The notes: generated by a model from the sequence alone, not told the origin. A DNA stretch of 64,000 nucleotides from JAUIET01 sp039111475 (GCA_039111475.1 JBCCIP010000023.1:24684-88683); one strand, 5' to 3'. Shown: positions 8,542-17,804, counted from the stretch's first letter. Translations and numbers: made by a program.

Positions 8542-9579
8542 TCAGTCAGCAAACGCAGGCATAACTTCGTTGCAAAACAGATCCAACGATCGTTTTTGCT
8601 CCACAAACCCCAGCCCCATGCTGGCGTAGTAGATAAAACTGTCCACACCCAGTTCTTCATACTGGCGAATCTTTTCGATAACAGTTCGTGGTGAGCCAAA
8701 CATCAGGTTTTCCTCAAGCATATGCGGGTCTACCCTGACATTGCCTTCCATGTCTTCCAGCGCGATCTTGTCTGGAAAACCATTGACCACATCACCGGAC
8801 TGCATCATTAGATTACCAAACTGGCTAAGCACGTTTCGAATCGCCAGCAAACAGGCTTCCCTGTCTTTTTCGTTATCGTACAAAGCAGTATGCCGCATTA
8901 GCGCGAATCGCCCATTGAAATTGCCACCCGACTTTGCATTTGCTTCATCAAGTTGCGCCTTGTATTTTTCTGCTTCGGAAAAAGGCAAGGTCAGAGGCCA
9001 ACACATAACGTTGCAATTATTAGCGACAGCATGATCATACGTTTCCGGAGAGCGTGCTGCCATCCACACCGGCACATTTTCCTGCACTGGCTTAGGGCAG
9101 GAAGTTGACTTGGGGAATTGCCAATATTCGCCTTCGTGTTCAACGTCTCCGGCCCAGAGCTGCTTCACGAGCGGCAACATTTCCTTCATATACTTGTTGC
9201 CCTCTTTCTGTGACACGCCAGGTTTCATCCGGTCGAACTCTCGCTGATAGGCGCCAGAACCCAGGCCAAACTCCAGCCTTCCGCCCGACATAAGATCAAG
9301 CATGGCCGCTTCACCTGCCAGACGAATAGGGTGCCAATAGGTGGCGTTTGCAACGGCAACACCAAGACGAATATTCTTGGTATGCGCCGCCCACCATGCG
9401 AGCAGTTGAAACGGATTGGGCGCAATCGTCATTTCAAGGGCATGGTGTTCCGCTGCCCAAACGATCTCAAAACCTGCATCATCCACCCTCTGAACCATTT
9501 CCAGCGTATGTTGCTGTACTTCGTCCATGGACTGACTGGCGTCCATACGTTCAAGATTAATTGCAAATTGAAATTTCAT
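8542..9579 (-). CDS. LLM-class flavin-dependent monooxygenase
   Basis: 345-residue bacterial-luciferase-like TIM-barrel flavoprotein. It starts MKFQFAINLERMDAS, as LLM proteins do; this ATG at 9579 has AGAGGT upstream, so I prefer it to the ATG at 9603. Family blocks visible are AAEHHALEMTIAPNPFQLLAW, RLGVAVANATYWHPIRLAGEAAMLDLMSGGR and GLGSGAYQREF. Such enzymes use reduced FMN supplied by a reductase to oxygenate aldehydes, sulfonates, ketones or N-heterocycles. No flavin reductase is in the cluster. It lies between an aldehyde dehydrogenase and DUF1185, so it probably catalyses the first oxidative step of an unknown catabolic route. A diverged second LLM is at 12134. Confidence 0.9.
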   Translation of the reverse strand: MKFQFAINLERMDASQSMDEVQQHTLEMVQRVDDAGFEIVWAAEHHALEMTIAPNPFQLLAWWAAHTKNIRLGVAVANATYWHPIRLAGEAAMLDLMSGGRLEFGLGSGAYQREFDRMKPGVSQKEGNKYMKEMLPLVKQLWAGDVEHEGEYWQFPKSTSCPKPVQENVPVWMAARSPETYDHAVANNCNVMCWPLTLPFSEAEKYKAQLDEANAKSGGNFNGRFALMRHTALYDNEKDREACLLAIRNVLSQFGNLMMQSGDVVNGFPDKIALEDMEGNVRVDPHMLEENLMFGSPRTVIEKIRQYEELGVDSFIYYASMGLGFVEQKRSLDLFCNEVMPAFAD

Positions 9580-9632
9580 GTTGTACCTCTTTTTAAGCCT
9601 CACTCACTGTGTTTTTACCGGCTCGATTCGAT

Positions 9633-11114
9633 CTATTTGATAACAAACATTGAGCCCAAGGGCTGGGATGATGTGTTCATCCACACCGTCTTGGGACGAG
9701 TGTAGTCGTACACGGCCTGGTATCCGCTTTCGCGGCCATATCCTGAGTTCCTGGTGCCGCCAAACTCCGCGATCGGTGAGATAGCCCGATAGGTGTTTAC
9801 CCAGACAATACCGGCGCTTACCGCTTTCGCCATTCGTAGGGAGCGGGCACTATCGCGTGTGAAAATTCCGGCCGCCAGTCCGTGTTCTGTATGATTCGCT
9901 AAGCGAACAGCTTCCTCTTCGTCCTTAAATCGCAGCACGCTAAGAACAGGGCCAAACAATTCCGTGTCGACAATGCGGGTTTCAGGGCCTGGGCATTCAA
10001 TGATGGTCGGCTCAAAGAACATATTGCTGGCTGCCTGCGCCCGTTTGCCTCCGCACACCAGGCGTCCGCCTTCGTTCAGTGCGATGTCTATTTCACGCTC
10101 TATGTGCTCCAATTGCGCGTGAGTACAGAGAGGGCCCATTTCTGTTTCGTCCAACATCGGGTCGCCGATGCGCACACCTTCAGCAATGGTCTTTATTTTC
10201 TCGAGAAACTCATCGGCAATGTCTTCGTGCAGCAACGCACGTGAGCCGGCAACGCAACTTTGTCCGGAGGCACCGAAGATGCCACCCACAGAACCGTTCA
10301 CGGCACTTTCCAGATCGGCATCATCAAACACAATAAACGGCGATTTGCCGCCAAGTTCCAATGAGACTTCGGCAAAGTTGTTGGTTGAATTTTGCAGCAC
10401 CTGCCTGGCCGCATTCGGCCCGCCTGTGAACGCAATTCGCGCTACCAAAGGGTGACTGGTCAGTGTTCTGCCGCAAGGGTCGCCATGGCCTGTCACGATA
10501 TTGACCACGCCGTCGGGAATACCTGCTTTTGCAATCAGTGCACCGAACTCAAGCATGGCGGCCGAGGCATGTTCCGATGCCTTTAGAACCATAGTGTTAC
10601 CAGCCGCAAGCGCTGGGCCCATTTTTACTGCAGTCAAAAACAGCTGGGAATTCCAGGGTACAACAGCGGCTATTACACCCAGAGGTTCTCTTGAGGTGAA
10701 CACAAACATATCGGGTTTATCTATGGGCAGGGTCTCACCCTGAATCTTGTCAGCGCATCCAGCAAAGAACTGCAGATATTCGGCAACGTAAGCTGCCTGC
10801 ATTTGCGTTTCCTTCAACATTTTTCCGGTATCCCGGGTTTCCGTGATACCTAATTCGGTGGAATGTTCAACGAGTAGATCCGCAAGGCGGCGCAAACATT
10901 TACCACGCTGCGTGCCGGTCATTTTCCCCCAAGGGCCTTCATTGAGTGCTTTGTGTGCGGCACGAACAGCCCGGTCAACATCTTCGGCTGTGGCTTCAGG
11001 AATCTGACACCACACTTCGCCATTGCCTGGGCTGATGCTGTCGAATACTTTACCGTCCGAAGAAGGGCAGAATTGCCCATCAATCAGCATTTCGTAGATT
11101 TTGTTTTCAGCCAT
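9633..11114 (-). CDS. NAD(P)-dependent aldehyde dehydrogenase
   Basis: 493-residue ALDH-superfamily enzyme. Visible are the NAD-binding PWNSQLF and FTGGPNAARQV, catalytic Glu in ELGGKSPFIVF, catalytic Cys in GASGQSCVAGSR, and C-terminal PIAEFGGTRNSGYGRE. The ATG at 11114 is preceded by AGAGGTG; the longer frame to 11171 reaches the divergent promoter and is rejected. It oxidises an aldehyde to an acid and is first in the left arm of the divergon, just across from LysR. Substrate unknown; betaine aldehyde and semialdehyde dehydrogenases look alike at this level. Confidence 0.93.
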   Translation of the reverse strand: MAENKIYEMLIDGQFCPSSDGKVFDSISPGNGEVWCQIPEATAEDVDRAVRAAHKALNEGPWGKMTGTQRGKCLRRLADLLVEHSTELGITETRDTGKMLKETQMQAAYVAEYLQFFAGCADKIQGETLPIDKPDMFVFTSREPLGVIAAVVPWNSQLFLTAVKMGPALAAGNTMVLKASEHASAAMLEFGALIAKAGIPDGVVNIVTGHGDPCGRTLTSHPLVARIAFTGGPNAARQVLQNSTNNFAEVSLELGGKSPFIVFDDADLESAVNGSVGGIFGASGQSCVAGSRALLHEDIADEFLEKIKTIAEGVRIGDPMLDETEMGPLCTHAQLEHIEREIDIALNEGGRLVCGGKRAQAASNMFFEPTIIECPGPETRIVDTELFGPVLSVLRFKDEEEAVRLANHTEHGLAAGIFTRDSARSLRMAKAVSAGIVWVNTYRAISPIAEFGGTRNSGYGRESGYQAVYDYTRPKTVWMNTSSQPLGSMFVIK

Positions 11115-11163
11115 GATTGCACCTCTTCGCCAACGAGCAGTGGTGCAATGTGCCATAGAATCT

Positions 11164-11177
11164 AATATCATGATATT
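11164..11177. promoter_or_regulatory. 14-bp perfect palindrome in a divergent promoter, probable operator
   Basis: AATATCATGATATT at 11164-11177 is a perfect palindrome. It sits in the AT-rich 111-nt space between the aldehyde dehydrogenase (leftward) and lysR (rightward). LysR-type regulators commonly bind such divergent promoters, so it is a good candidate operator. Binding is inference. Confidence 0.5.
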
Positions 11178-11225
11178 GAATTATTCTGCATATTAAATTC
11201 ATAAAATTCGAATCGACGAGAACGT

Positions 11226-12056
11226 ATGAACATTGCTTCCCTGCGCACATTCATTGCTATCGTAGAGTCAGGCAGTTTAGTGCGCGCCTCAGAGCAACTT
11301 AACGTCACACAATCAACGGTGACCGCGCGATTGAAAACACTGGAGCAAGACCTGGGCCAAACACTGGTGAATCGCCACAAGTCTGGAGTCCGCTTGACTC
11401 CAGCGGGATCCAAATTAATTCGTTACGCAAAAATCATGACGGGATTGTGGCAACAAGCAAGGCATGAGGCAGGATTGCCCGAAGGTACCGAAGTCCTGGT
11501 GAATTTCGGTTGTCACGCCGATCTCTGGCATAACGGTGGAAAGACGTTCTTTGATTGTATTGCAGGGCAGCAAGAGTCGATCGCTTTGTCGGTGTTCCAT
11601 GGCAGTCAGTTAGAGCTTGAGCAAGCACTAGCTGATGGGCTGGTCGATATTATTCTTAGCTATCAGCCCTTTGCCAGAGACACCCAAACAGTATACGCCT
11701 TGGCACCTGAACAGCTGCTGCTCTATTCAGACCGTGTTGGTACACCCATCAAGTTTGACCCCAAGTACGTGTTTGTAGACCATGGAGAGGAATATCGTCG
11801 GTTTCATGCTGAGCATTATCATGATGCCGGGACTGCAAGAATAAATTTCGATTCTTCTCAATGGGCGTTGGAGTATTTATTGGAGCATGGTGGGTCGGCC
11901 TATTTGCCGGAAAAACTGGCGCAGCAATACCGGGACGTCGGGCGATTGCATGTATTGACTGAAGCGCCCGGTTTTGCCCGTAAGCGCTATGTTGTGGCCA
12001 GCGACAGCGCAGCTGAAAACTGGTCGTGGTTTGCTGGAGTCCTGAAACTAATGTGA
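11226..12056 (+). CDS. LysR-family transcriptional regulator
   Basis: 276-residue regulator. The N-terminal winged helix-turn-helix reads SLRTFIAIVESGSLVRASEQ...VTQSTVTARLKTLEQ, ending in the usual RLTPAG wing. The C-terminal effector domain (about 90-276) is of the periplasmic-binding-protein type. It is divergent from the aldehyde dehydrogenase operon and directly upstream of the second LLM gene, so it most likely controls both arms through the palindrome at 11164. The effector is presumably the pathway substrate or an intermediate. Confidence 0.93.
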   Translation: MNIASLRTFIAIVESGSLVRASEQLNVTQSTVTARLKTLEQDLGQTLVNRHKSGVRLTPAGSKLIRYAKIMTGLWQQARHEAGLPEGTEVLVNFGCHADLWHNGGKTFFDCIAGQQESIALSVFHGSQLELEQALADGLVDIILSYQPFARDTQTVYALAPEQLLLYSDRVGTPIKFDPKYVFVDHGEEYRRFHAEHYHDAGTARINFDSSQWALEYLLEHGGSAYLPEKLAQQYRDVGRLHVLTEAPGFARKRYVVASDSAAENWSWFAGVLKLM

Positions 12057-12133
12057 TTCAGCGCTGCATTGACGTTTGCAGCACCGAAGGAATACTATCC
12101 GGACACCATAAAACAAATAAGAAGAGTCGTGAT

Positions 12134-13171
12134 TTGAAGTTCAATCAGTTTCTAACCAGCTACATGCCGGATGCAAGCGCAAGTGGCAAGCATCACTTTG
12201 CCGAGCTTGTGGAGCAAGCCGTCATGGCAGAAGAGTTCGGTTTTGACAGCGTGTCACTGCCAGAACACCATCTAATCAATATTCTGTTGATGCCATCGCC
12301 CTTGCAGATGGCTGTGAAAATTGCGGCACACACACAACACATTAATATCGTCACGGCGGTCGCCGTGTTACCACTTCGGGATATGCGCATTTTCGCCGGA
12401 GAACTGGTTCAGGCCGATTGTCTGTGCGATGACCGCCTGATTGTGGGTGTGGGTAGAGGTGCTTTCGCTTATGAAATGGCCAGGCTGGGCACACCAATAG
12501 AAACCTCCAGAGAGAAAATGCAAGAGTCGCTTGATGTGTTGCAGGCCTTGTTAGGCGACACGGAGGTTAGTTGGAAGGGTAAGTACTATCAATTCGATGC
12601 GATCACAATCATGCCCAGGCCTGAGCGTGATATTCCAATGATGCTAGCCGTGATGGATCCGGAAGGAATTTATCAGGCTGCGATGAGAGGTTTCCATATT
12701 CAAACAACCGTTCTTCATGCGAACGCCGATGTATTGCAACAACGCACAACGGCATTCCATCGCGCCAAATCAGAATTAGGTGAACGCGGTCGACATCTTT
12801 CGTTGTCACTGCAGCGGGTTTTGTACTGCGCGCGAGACGAGAAAGAGGCGGCTGAGAAGAGGGTAATGGCTTATGAGTATTATCAACGTTTTGACAACGT
12901 ATTTACCGGGCCAGGTACTGTGCGCAACGGGTGCATAGACGCTTTGCCGCGAGGGCAAAGCATCGAAGAATTATCTGAGAACTTGCTGATTTACCCAGCT
13001 GAAGAAATGATTGACCGTCTGGCTCTCTATCAGGACAGCGATATTGATGAGCTCATTCTCAGCTCAGGCATGGGCCAATGCCATCAGGAAACACTTGAGG
13101 CAATGCAGCGATTCTCGGAGCAGGTAATGCCGCATTTCCAAGGCCACTCAAAAGATAGGCTGGCGTTATGA
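12134..13171 (+). CDS. LLM-class flavin-dependent monooxygenase (second copy)
   Basis: Luciferase-like TIM-barrel flavoprotein of about 345 residues. Blocks: SLPEHHLINILLMPSPLQMA, GRGAFAYEMARLG and LLGDTEVSWKGKYYQF. The first ATG in frame (12026) lies inside lysR and adds 36 residues unlike the family. A TTG at 12134 gives MKFNQFLTSYMPD, the typical LLM opening, with GAAGAG 7 nt upstream, so I use it. It is clearly diverged from the LLM at 8542, so this is not a recent duplication. The next gene, a hydrolase, overlaps it by 4 nt (ATGA). Confidence 0.87.
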   Translation: MKFNQFLTSYMPDASASGKHHFAELVEQAVMAEEFGFDSVSLPEHHLINILLMPSPLQMAVKIAAHTQHINIVTAVAVLPLRDMRIFAGELVQADCLCDDRLIVGVGRGAFAYEMARLGTPIETSREKMQESLDVLQALLGDTEVSWKGKYYQFDAITIMPRPERDIPMMLAVMDPEGIYQAAMRGFHIQTTVLHANADVLQQRTTAFHRAKSELGERGRHLSLSLQRVLYCARDEKEAAEKRVMAYEYYQRFDNVFTGPGTVRNGCIDALPRGQSIEELSENLLIYPAEEMIDRLALYQDSDIDELILSSGMGQCHQETLEAMQRFSEQVMPHFQGHSKDRLAL

Positions 13172-13944
13172 CAGCCGTTCCCTGTGCGTACACCGTTGAC
13201 GGCGCCGGGCCTCCGTTGGTATTGATTCACGGCATTGGTTCCAGGCGCCAAACCTGGAATGAGATAGTCCAAGACCTGAAAGATGAATACACTTGTATCA
13301 CCTACGATTTGCGTGGCCACGGCGATTCGCCAGTCAGCGGCGATGTGTTTGGTCTTGGTGAGCTCGTGGAGGACCTTGAATTACTAAGGGCCACTTTGGG
13401 ATATTCCGAATGGCACATCGCCGGACATTCTCTTGGTGGAATGATTGGCCCGGCATACGCCCACAAACACGGCGATAGAGCACTATCGCTAGGACTGCTA
13501 AGTACCGCGGCGTTTCGCACCGAAGACGACGCCGCCAAAGTGCAAGCTGTTGTAGCGACCATGGAAGAACAAGGGATAGACAAGACGTTGCCAACGCTGG
13601 TTAACCGATGGTTTACGGACGAGTTTGTTGCGGCTAACCCGGATAAGATAGAGGCGCGAATCCAACAGGTTTTGGATACGCCGGCCGCTACGTTTTTGAA
13701 CGTTTTCCATATTTATGCCGAAACGGAAATGGCGCCGTGGTTGCATAAAGTAGACGCCCCAGCATTGGTTCTGACAGGGGAAAATGATGGTGGCTGTAAC
13801 CCGCGATTGAACCGCTTGATAGCGGATGCCATGCCAAATGCAGCCTTGTGCATTCTGGATCACTTAAAACACTCGATTATGATCGAAGCCTCGCCATTGG
13901 TTGCACATCACTTAAAGGAATTTCTGCGCGCCCAGCCAGGTTGA
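13168..13944 (+). CDS. alpha/beta-fold hydrolase (second copy)
   Basis: 258-residue alpha/beta hydrolase with LIHGIGSRRQTW, nucleophile elbow GHSLGG (about residues 91-96), acid region LTGENDGGCN and catalytic His in DHLKHSIM. It overlaps the LLM gene by ATGA, so the two are translated together. The pair mirrors the LLM and hydrolase pair on the other side of lysR, suggesting two oxygenation/hydrolysis steps of one pathway or two related substrates. The reaction is unknown. Confidence 0.9.
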   Translation: MTAVPCAYTVDGAGPPLVLIHGIGSRRQTWNEIVQDLKDEYTCITYDLRGHGDSPVSGDVFGLGELVEDLELLRATLGYSEWHIAGHSLGGMIGPAYAHKHGDRALSLGLLSTAAFRTEDDAAKVQAVVATMEEQGIDKTLPTLVNRWFTDEFVAANPDKIEARIQQVLDTPAATFLNVFHIYAETEMAPWLHKVDAPALVLTGENDGGCNPRLNRLIADAMPNAALCILDHLKHSIMIEASPLVAHHLKEFLRAQPG

Positions 13945-14042
13945 CCGTAATTTGACCAGTGTCGGTTAGTAGGCAGCGAGATCCTAAGGTAAACCGCTCG
14001 CTGGCCGATATAACAAACAGTAATAACGTTCAGCGGTGATCT

Positions 14043-15416
14043 ATGAATACTCGAGAGAAAGCTTTGCGCGTCAATCTCACTGACCAGGTGTACGGTAGCT
14101 TTGCAGAGATTGGCGCCGGCCAGGAAGTAGTGAGATGGTTTTTTCAAGCTGGTGGTGCCGCGGGTACAGTGTCAAAGAGTATCTCGGCCTACGATATGCG
14201 AGTCAGTGATGCAATCTATGGTGAATGCAAACGCTATGTGGCGCGTGACAGACTTGAATCCATGTTGGAAAAAGAATTTTCGCTGAATGTTGAACGCCTC
14301 GGTGAGCAACGCGGTAAGGAAACTGCGTTTTTTGCTTTCGCCGATACTGTTTCCGCCCGCAATTTTGCCGGCACTAACGCTTGCCATGCGTGGATGGGTG
14401 TGCGGTTCCAAACAGCACCGGGCGATGATTTTAGCCAGATCATTATCCACGTGCATATGAAGGATGCATCAAATGCTCTGCAGCAGGATGCAATCGGCAT
14501 CACGGGCGTTAATCTGATTTATGCGGCGGCTTTTCATTCCGCCAATCCGGAAGATCTGCTGCGCTCATTAATGGATGGCCTGACGAGAGAGCGACTGGAA
14601 GTCGACATGATTGAGTTTACCGGAGCGGCGTTTGAGAACGTTGATAATCGCGTGATGAGTCTTCGTCTGGTTCAGTCCGGTTTTACTGATGCGGCTATGT
14701 TTGCGGCAGATGGTCGTGTTCTTCAAGCTTGCGAGTATCTTCGTAAGCAATCAGTCGTTGTGCACCGGGGCAGGTTCAGGCCGCTTACGCATGTGAACAT
14801 CGATGTCTTGCATTGCGCGGAAGCACAGTTCAAAGAGGATCATGCTGAATGCGCGCCAATTGCATTGATGGAAATGACCATGCATCAGTTGTCGGCCGAT
14901 GGCGACGTGTGTCTTGAAGATTTTATCAGTCGGGTAGACGTTTTAGCGGCAACTGAACACGCGGTATTGATTTCTGATTTTCTGAATTTTGATGCATTGG
15001 CTAATTACCTGCGACGCTCAGGTGTTGCCAGAACGGCATTGGCAATTGGTATGGACTCTGCGCAAAAGCTGTTTGCCGAAACAGATACAAAAGACGCGGG
15101 AAGTTTGTTCGAAAACATGGGCCGCCTGATTGGCAAAGACCTGACCATGTATGTGTATCCCATGCTCAATGAAAGCAATGACCGGGTGCTGGGCATTAGT
15201 GATTTGCAGCTTGATCACTACAGCGCCAAGTTACTGGAGTATTTGATGGATCTGGGTGCTGTGAAAGCGATTGAAGGCTACAACCGAGAGGTGCTGAAAA
15301 TCCATTCGCCCAAAGTTCTTGAGCACATTGCGGCCAACGATGAGCGTTGGGAGAGTATGGTTCCAGAAGGTGCAGCGAATATTATCCGCCAGAGAAAACT
15401 CTTCACAGCAAAGTAA
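14043..15416 (+). CDS. conserved protein of unknown function
   Basis: 457-residue soluble protein without signal peptide or membrane segment. It opens NTREKALRVNLTDQVYGSF, followed by AEIGAGQEVVRWFFQAGGAAGTVSKSISAYDM and ETAFFAFADTVSAR. I recall close relatives across several phyla, variously and unconvincingly annotated as nicotinamide-nucleotide adenylyltransferase or TonB-dependent receptor; I see no HxGH nucleotidyltransferase motif and no TonB barrel. The strongly conserved Gly-rich N-terminus suggests ligand or nucleotide binding. It stands alone, 98 nt after the hydrolase and 106 nt before an NTF2-like gene. Function unknown. Confidence 0.85.
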   Translation: MNTREKALRVNLTDQVYGSFAEIGAGQEVVRWFFQAGGAAGTVSKSISAYDMRVSDAIYGECKRYVARDRLESMLEKEFSLNVERLGEQRGKETAFFAFADTVSARNFAGTNACHAWMGVRFQTAPGDDFSQIIIHVHMKDASNALQQDAIGITGVNLIYAAAFHSANPEDLLRSLMDGLTRERLEVDMIEFTGAAFENVDNRVMSLRLVQSGFTDAAMFAADGRVLQACEYLRKQSVVVHRGRFRPLTHVNIDVLHCAEAQFKEDHAECAPIALMEMTMHQLSADGDVCLEDFISRVDVLAATEHAVLISDFLNFDALANYLRRSGVARTALAIGMDSAQKLFAETDTKDAGSLFENMGRLIGKDLTMYVYPMLNESNDRVLGISDLQLDHYSAKLLEYLMDLGAVKAIEGYNREVLKIHSPKVLEHIAANDERWESMVPEGAANIIRQRKLFTAK

Positions 15417-15522
15417 AACCCTGCGTCTGCGCAGACACCCGTTGTTCGGCCGGTAAGTTCACTTCAGCCCATTGCGGCGTACAATGCGGCTTCCAGCAGC
15501 TACGCATAGGTACAGGTGTGTC

Positions 15523-15969
15523 ATGACTCCCATTGAAGTGTTTTTTCAGTACGCAGGCGAGTTCGAGAAATCGTACGAAGACAATAACTGGTCTCGCTTG
15601 TACGGCTTTTTTCATGACGATGCGACTTATACGATCATTGGCGAACCCTATGATTGTTGTCTGACAGGTCCTGAGGCAATTTTTATTGGCATGCAAAAGT
15701 CATTAGACGGCATGGACCGCCGATTCGACACACGCGCCATAGCCCTTGACGGAGAGTTTCAGGAACAGGGCGATGATATGACGGTCAGCTGGCGAGTGAC
15801 GTATGGCAAACAGGGGTTGTCGGATTTCGTACTGGGCGGCACGTCACGAATGACGGTTCGCAATGACAAGATTGCGGCGCTCAGCGACGAATTTCCTGAG
15901 AAATCAGTGCGTTTGATGACGGATTGGATGCTAGAGAACGACTTCAAGATCGACCCTTCCTACATCTAG
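15523..15969 (+). CDS. NTF2-like / SnoaL-like protein
   Basis: 148 residues in the cone-shaped NTF2 fold pattern: an N-terminal helix pair (VFFQYAGEFEKSYEDNNWSRL), then YGFFHDDATYTIIGEP and alternating strands. I start at the ATG at 15523 (MTPIEVFF); the frame is open upstream to 15472 but that part has no family features. NTF2-like proteins act as small-molecule isomerases, lyases or binding proteins; nothing here tells which. Followed by an AT-rich 209-nt spacer. Confidence 0.8.
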   Translation: MTPIEVFFQYAGEFEKSYEDNNWSRLYGFFHDDATYTIIGEPYDCCLTGPEAIFIGMQKSLDGMDRRFDTRAIALDGEFQEQGDDMTVSWRVTYGKQGLSDFVLGGTSRMTVRNDKIAALSDEFPEKSVRLMTDWMLENDFKIDPSYI

Positions 15970-16178
15970 GTTCGGCGCCAAAAATCTTATTATTTGTTAA
16001 ATAATTATTGAAGTATTCTTCATAAACTATTGAAATAATTGATAATATGAGTATTTTGTCGTCAACGATTGTTTTCAATTCGGCCGTTTATCAGGGCAAT
16101 ATTCGCGTTACTATGGGTGCGTAGTCCAGCTTTGACTGCTTGAAGCGGGCTAAAAACAACACATCGTAGGAGAAACGT

Positions 16179-16433
16179 ATGGATCCTGTAGGTATTGTTA
16201 TCTTTTTGGCGATAGGTGCGGTAGCCGGTTGGCTAGCTGGAAACCTGATGAAAGGCGGCGGCTTTGGTGTGCTGGGCAACATTGTTGTCGGCATTATCGG
16301 TGCCGTTGTAGGTGGTTTCGTGCTAGGCGCATTGGGCTTCTCTGCTGGGGCCAGCATTATTGGTCAAATCATTACTGCCACCATTGGCGCAGCGATATTG
16401 CTGTTTATTGTTGGCCTGGTAAAAAAGGCTTGA
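16179..16433 (+). CDS. GlsB/YeaQ/YmgE family stress-response membrane protein
   Basis: 84-residue membrane protein with three Gly-rich helices: IVIFLAIGAVAGWLAGNLM, GVLGNIVVGIIGAVVGGFVL and IIGQIITATIGAAILLFIVG. This is the transglycosylase-associated (GlsB) family, a small inner-membrane protein linked to envelope and general stress. AGGAG sits just upstream of the ATG. The preceding spacer (15970-16178) is very AT-rich at 15990-16060 and presumably holds its promoter. It is monocistronic and convergent with the aminotransferase gene. Confidence 0.93.
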   Translation: MDPVGIVIFLAIGAVAGWLAGNLMKGGGFGVLGNIVVGIIGAVVGGFVLGALGFSAGASIIGQIITATIGAAILLFIVGLVKKA

Positions 16434-16456
16434 TGTTCTGAGCTGCCAAGGATGGC

Positions 16457-16481
16457 GCAGGAGTGCCATTGGTACTCCTGC
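16457..16481. terminator. possible bidirectional hairpin between convergent genes
   Basis: GCAGGAGT (16457-16464) and ACTCCTGC (16474-16481) form a perfect 8-bp stem with a 9-nt loop between glsB and the convergent aminotransferase. There is no T run on either side, so it is not a textbook intrinsic terminator. Confidence 0.35.
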
Positions 16482-16484
16482 TCG

Positions 16485-17804
16485 CTACGTTGCAAGCTGG
16501 CGGATAGTTTCAAGACAGAAATCCACTTCATTTTCATCGTTGAGTAGCCCTGGCGAGAGCCGTAAATAAGATCGACTGTAAGGCGCCTGCGACGCAATAA
16601 TGTTGTACTTGCGCATCGTACTTACGCTGTCTATCGGCGATAAGCCACGTATTTCGAACGCGGTGATGCCTGAGCTTAAGCCTGCATCCATAGGCGTTTT
16701 AAGGCTAACGCCTTCTATTCCATTAAGTTCTTTTTTTAGCCGAGAATTCAGTTCGTGTATCCGATTCTGTATGCGTTGCTTACCGATCCGCTGGTGTAGC
16801 TCGAAGGCTTCAGTCATTGCCCAGCGGTGTTCATACGCATGGGTTCCGCCGGGAGTCATTCGAATAGCGCCTGGGATTGGCGATTCAGGCAAGAATTTCA
16901 TCCACTGCAAAAATGCCTTCAGGTCGAACGTAGGTACGGTCGGACTCACATGCTGCCAGCTTTCGGTCTTGCCCCACAAAATTCCAGTACCTCTTGGGCC
17001 AAACATCCACTTGTGAGTGCCCGCGATAAAGAAGTCGCAGCCAAGTGTTTGCACGTCAATATTTTCAACGCCAAATCCGTGCACGCCGTCTACGCAAAAC
17101 AACAGGCGGTTTTGCTCGCTGCGCCCAATATTGGCGTTGGTTACCAATGCGGAGATTTTTGCGATTGGCAATTTCGTGCCACTTGAAGAGTGCACCCACG
17201 TCAAGGCCAGCACTCGGGTAGAGGGCTTGATGGAGGATTCAATATTCTTCAGAACTTGTTGCTCTGAGACTTGCTGTGGATTTTCATGATCGTATAAGTC
17301 GATTCTTTTGACACTCGCGCCGTTGTGTGCGGTGCTGAATTCCAGGGATTTATACGTCGAATAATGATCATGAGAACTGGTAAGCACTTCCTGACCGGGT
17401 GTTATTGTTATTCCTTGATAGAGCGTGGCAAGGCCCTCTGTGGTGCTTCTGATCAGGGCGATGTTCTCGGCCTTGTCATTGATGTATGTAGCTGCTGCCT
17501 CTAGACTGGCAAGTTCCAGCGCGTGATCTTGTTCCATCAGGAATTGGGCGGGGTTATGATCCAATAGCTGACGGTATTTCTCGATCGCGTCGCGAACGGG
17601 TTTAGGATGAGACGCCAGCAGAAAACCGGCCATGTGCTTAACATCGGTCTGCAGTGGAAACAGGGCTCGTATTGCGGACCAGGAGTCCACTGAATAACCA
17701 TCAGACTCTGAACCGGCTTTGTCTGAAGCCTGTGTTCGCATCGCTAACGCAGCGGTCGTAAGAACGCCTGCTTTCAAAAGGTCACGTCGTTTGTTACTGG
17801 TCAT
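16485..17804 (-). CDS. Tat-exported class V aminotransferase-like PLP enzyme
   Basis: 439 residues. The N-terminus NKRRDLLKAGVLTTAALAM has a twin-arginine motif (RRxLLK) followed by a hydrophobic stretch and AQAS-like region, suggesting export as a folded, cofactor-loaded protein. The rest is a class V (isopenicillin-N epimerase / cysteine desulfurase-like) fold: DHYSTY, the cofactor-binding CVDGVHGFG, and the PLP lysine in GTHKWMFGPRG. It overlaps the end of pta by ATGA. An exported PLP enzyme coupled to acetyl phosphate metabolism is unusual. Reaction unknown: epimerase, desulfurase or lyase are possible. Confidence 0.88.
   Translation of the reverse strand: MTSNKRRDLLKAGVLTTAALAMRTQASDKAGSESDGYSVDSWSAIRALFPLQTDVKHMAGFLLASHPKPVRDAIEKYRQLLDHNPAQFLMEQDHALELASLEAAATYINDKAENIALIRSTTEGLATLYQGITITPGQEVLTSSHDHYSTYKSLEFSTAHNGASVKRIDLYDHENPQQVSEQQVLKNIESSIKPSTRVLALTWVHSSSGTKLPIAKISALVTNANIGRSEQNRLLFCVDGVHGFGVENIDVQTLGCDFFIAGTHKWMFGPRGTGILWGKTESWQHVSPTVPTFDLKAFLQWMKFLPESPIPGAIRMTPGGTHAYEHRWAMTEAFELHQRIGKQRIQNRIHELNSRLKKELNGIEGVSLKTPMDAGLSSGITAFEIRGLSPIDSVSTMRKYNIIASQAPYSRSYLRLSPGLLNDENEVDFCLETIRQLAT

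Noticed and set aside
15422..15460. Self-complementary GTCTGCGCAGAC after the 14043 gene as a terminator
   Set aside because: A loopless palindrome without a T run is not a credible intrinsic terminator.
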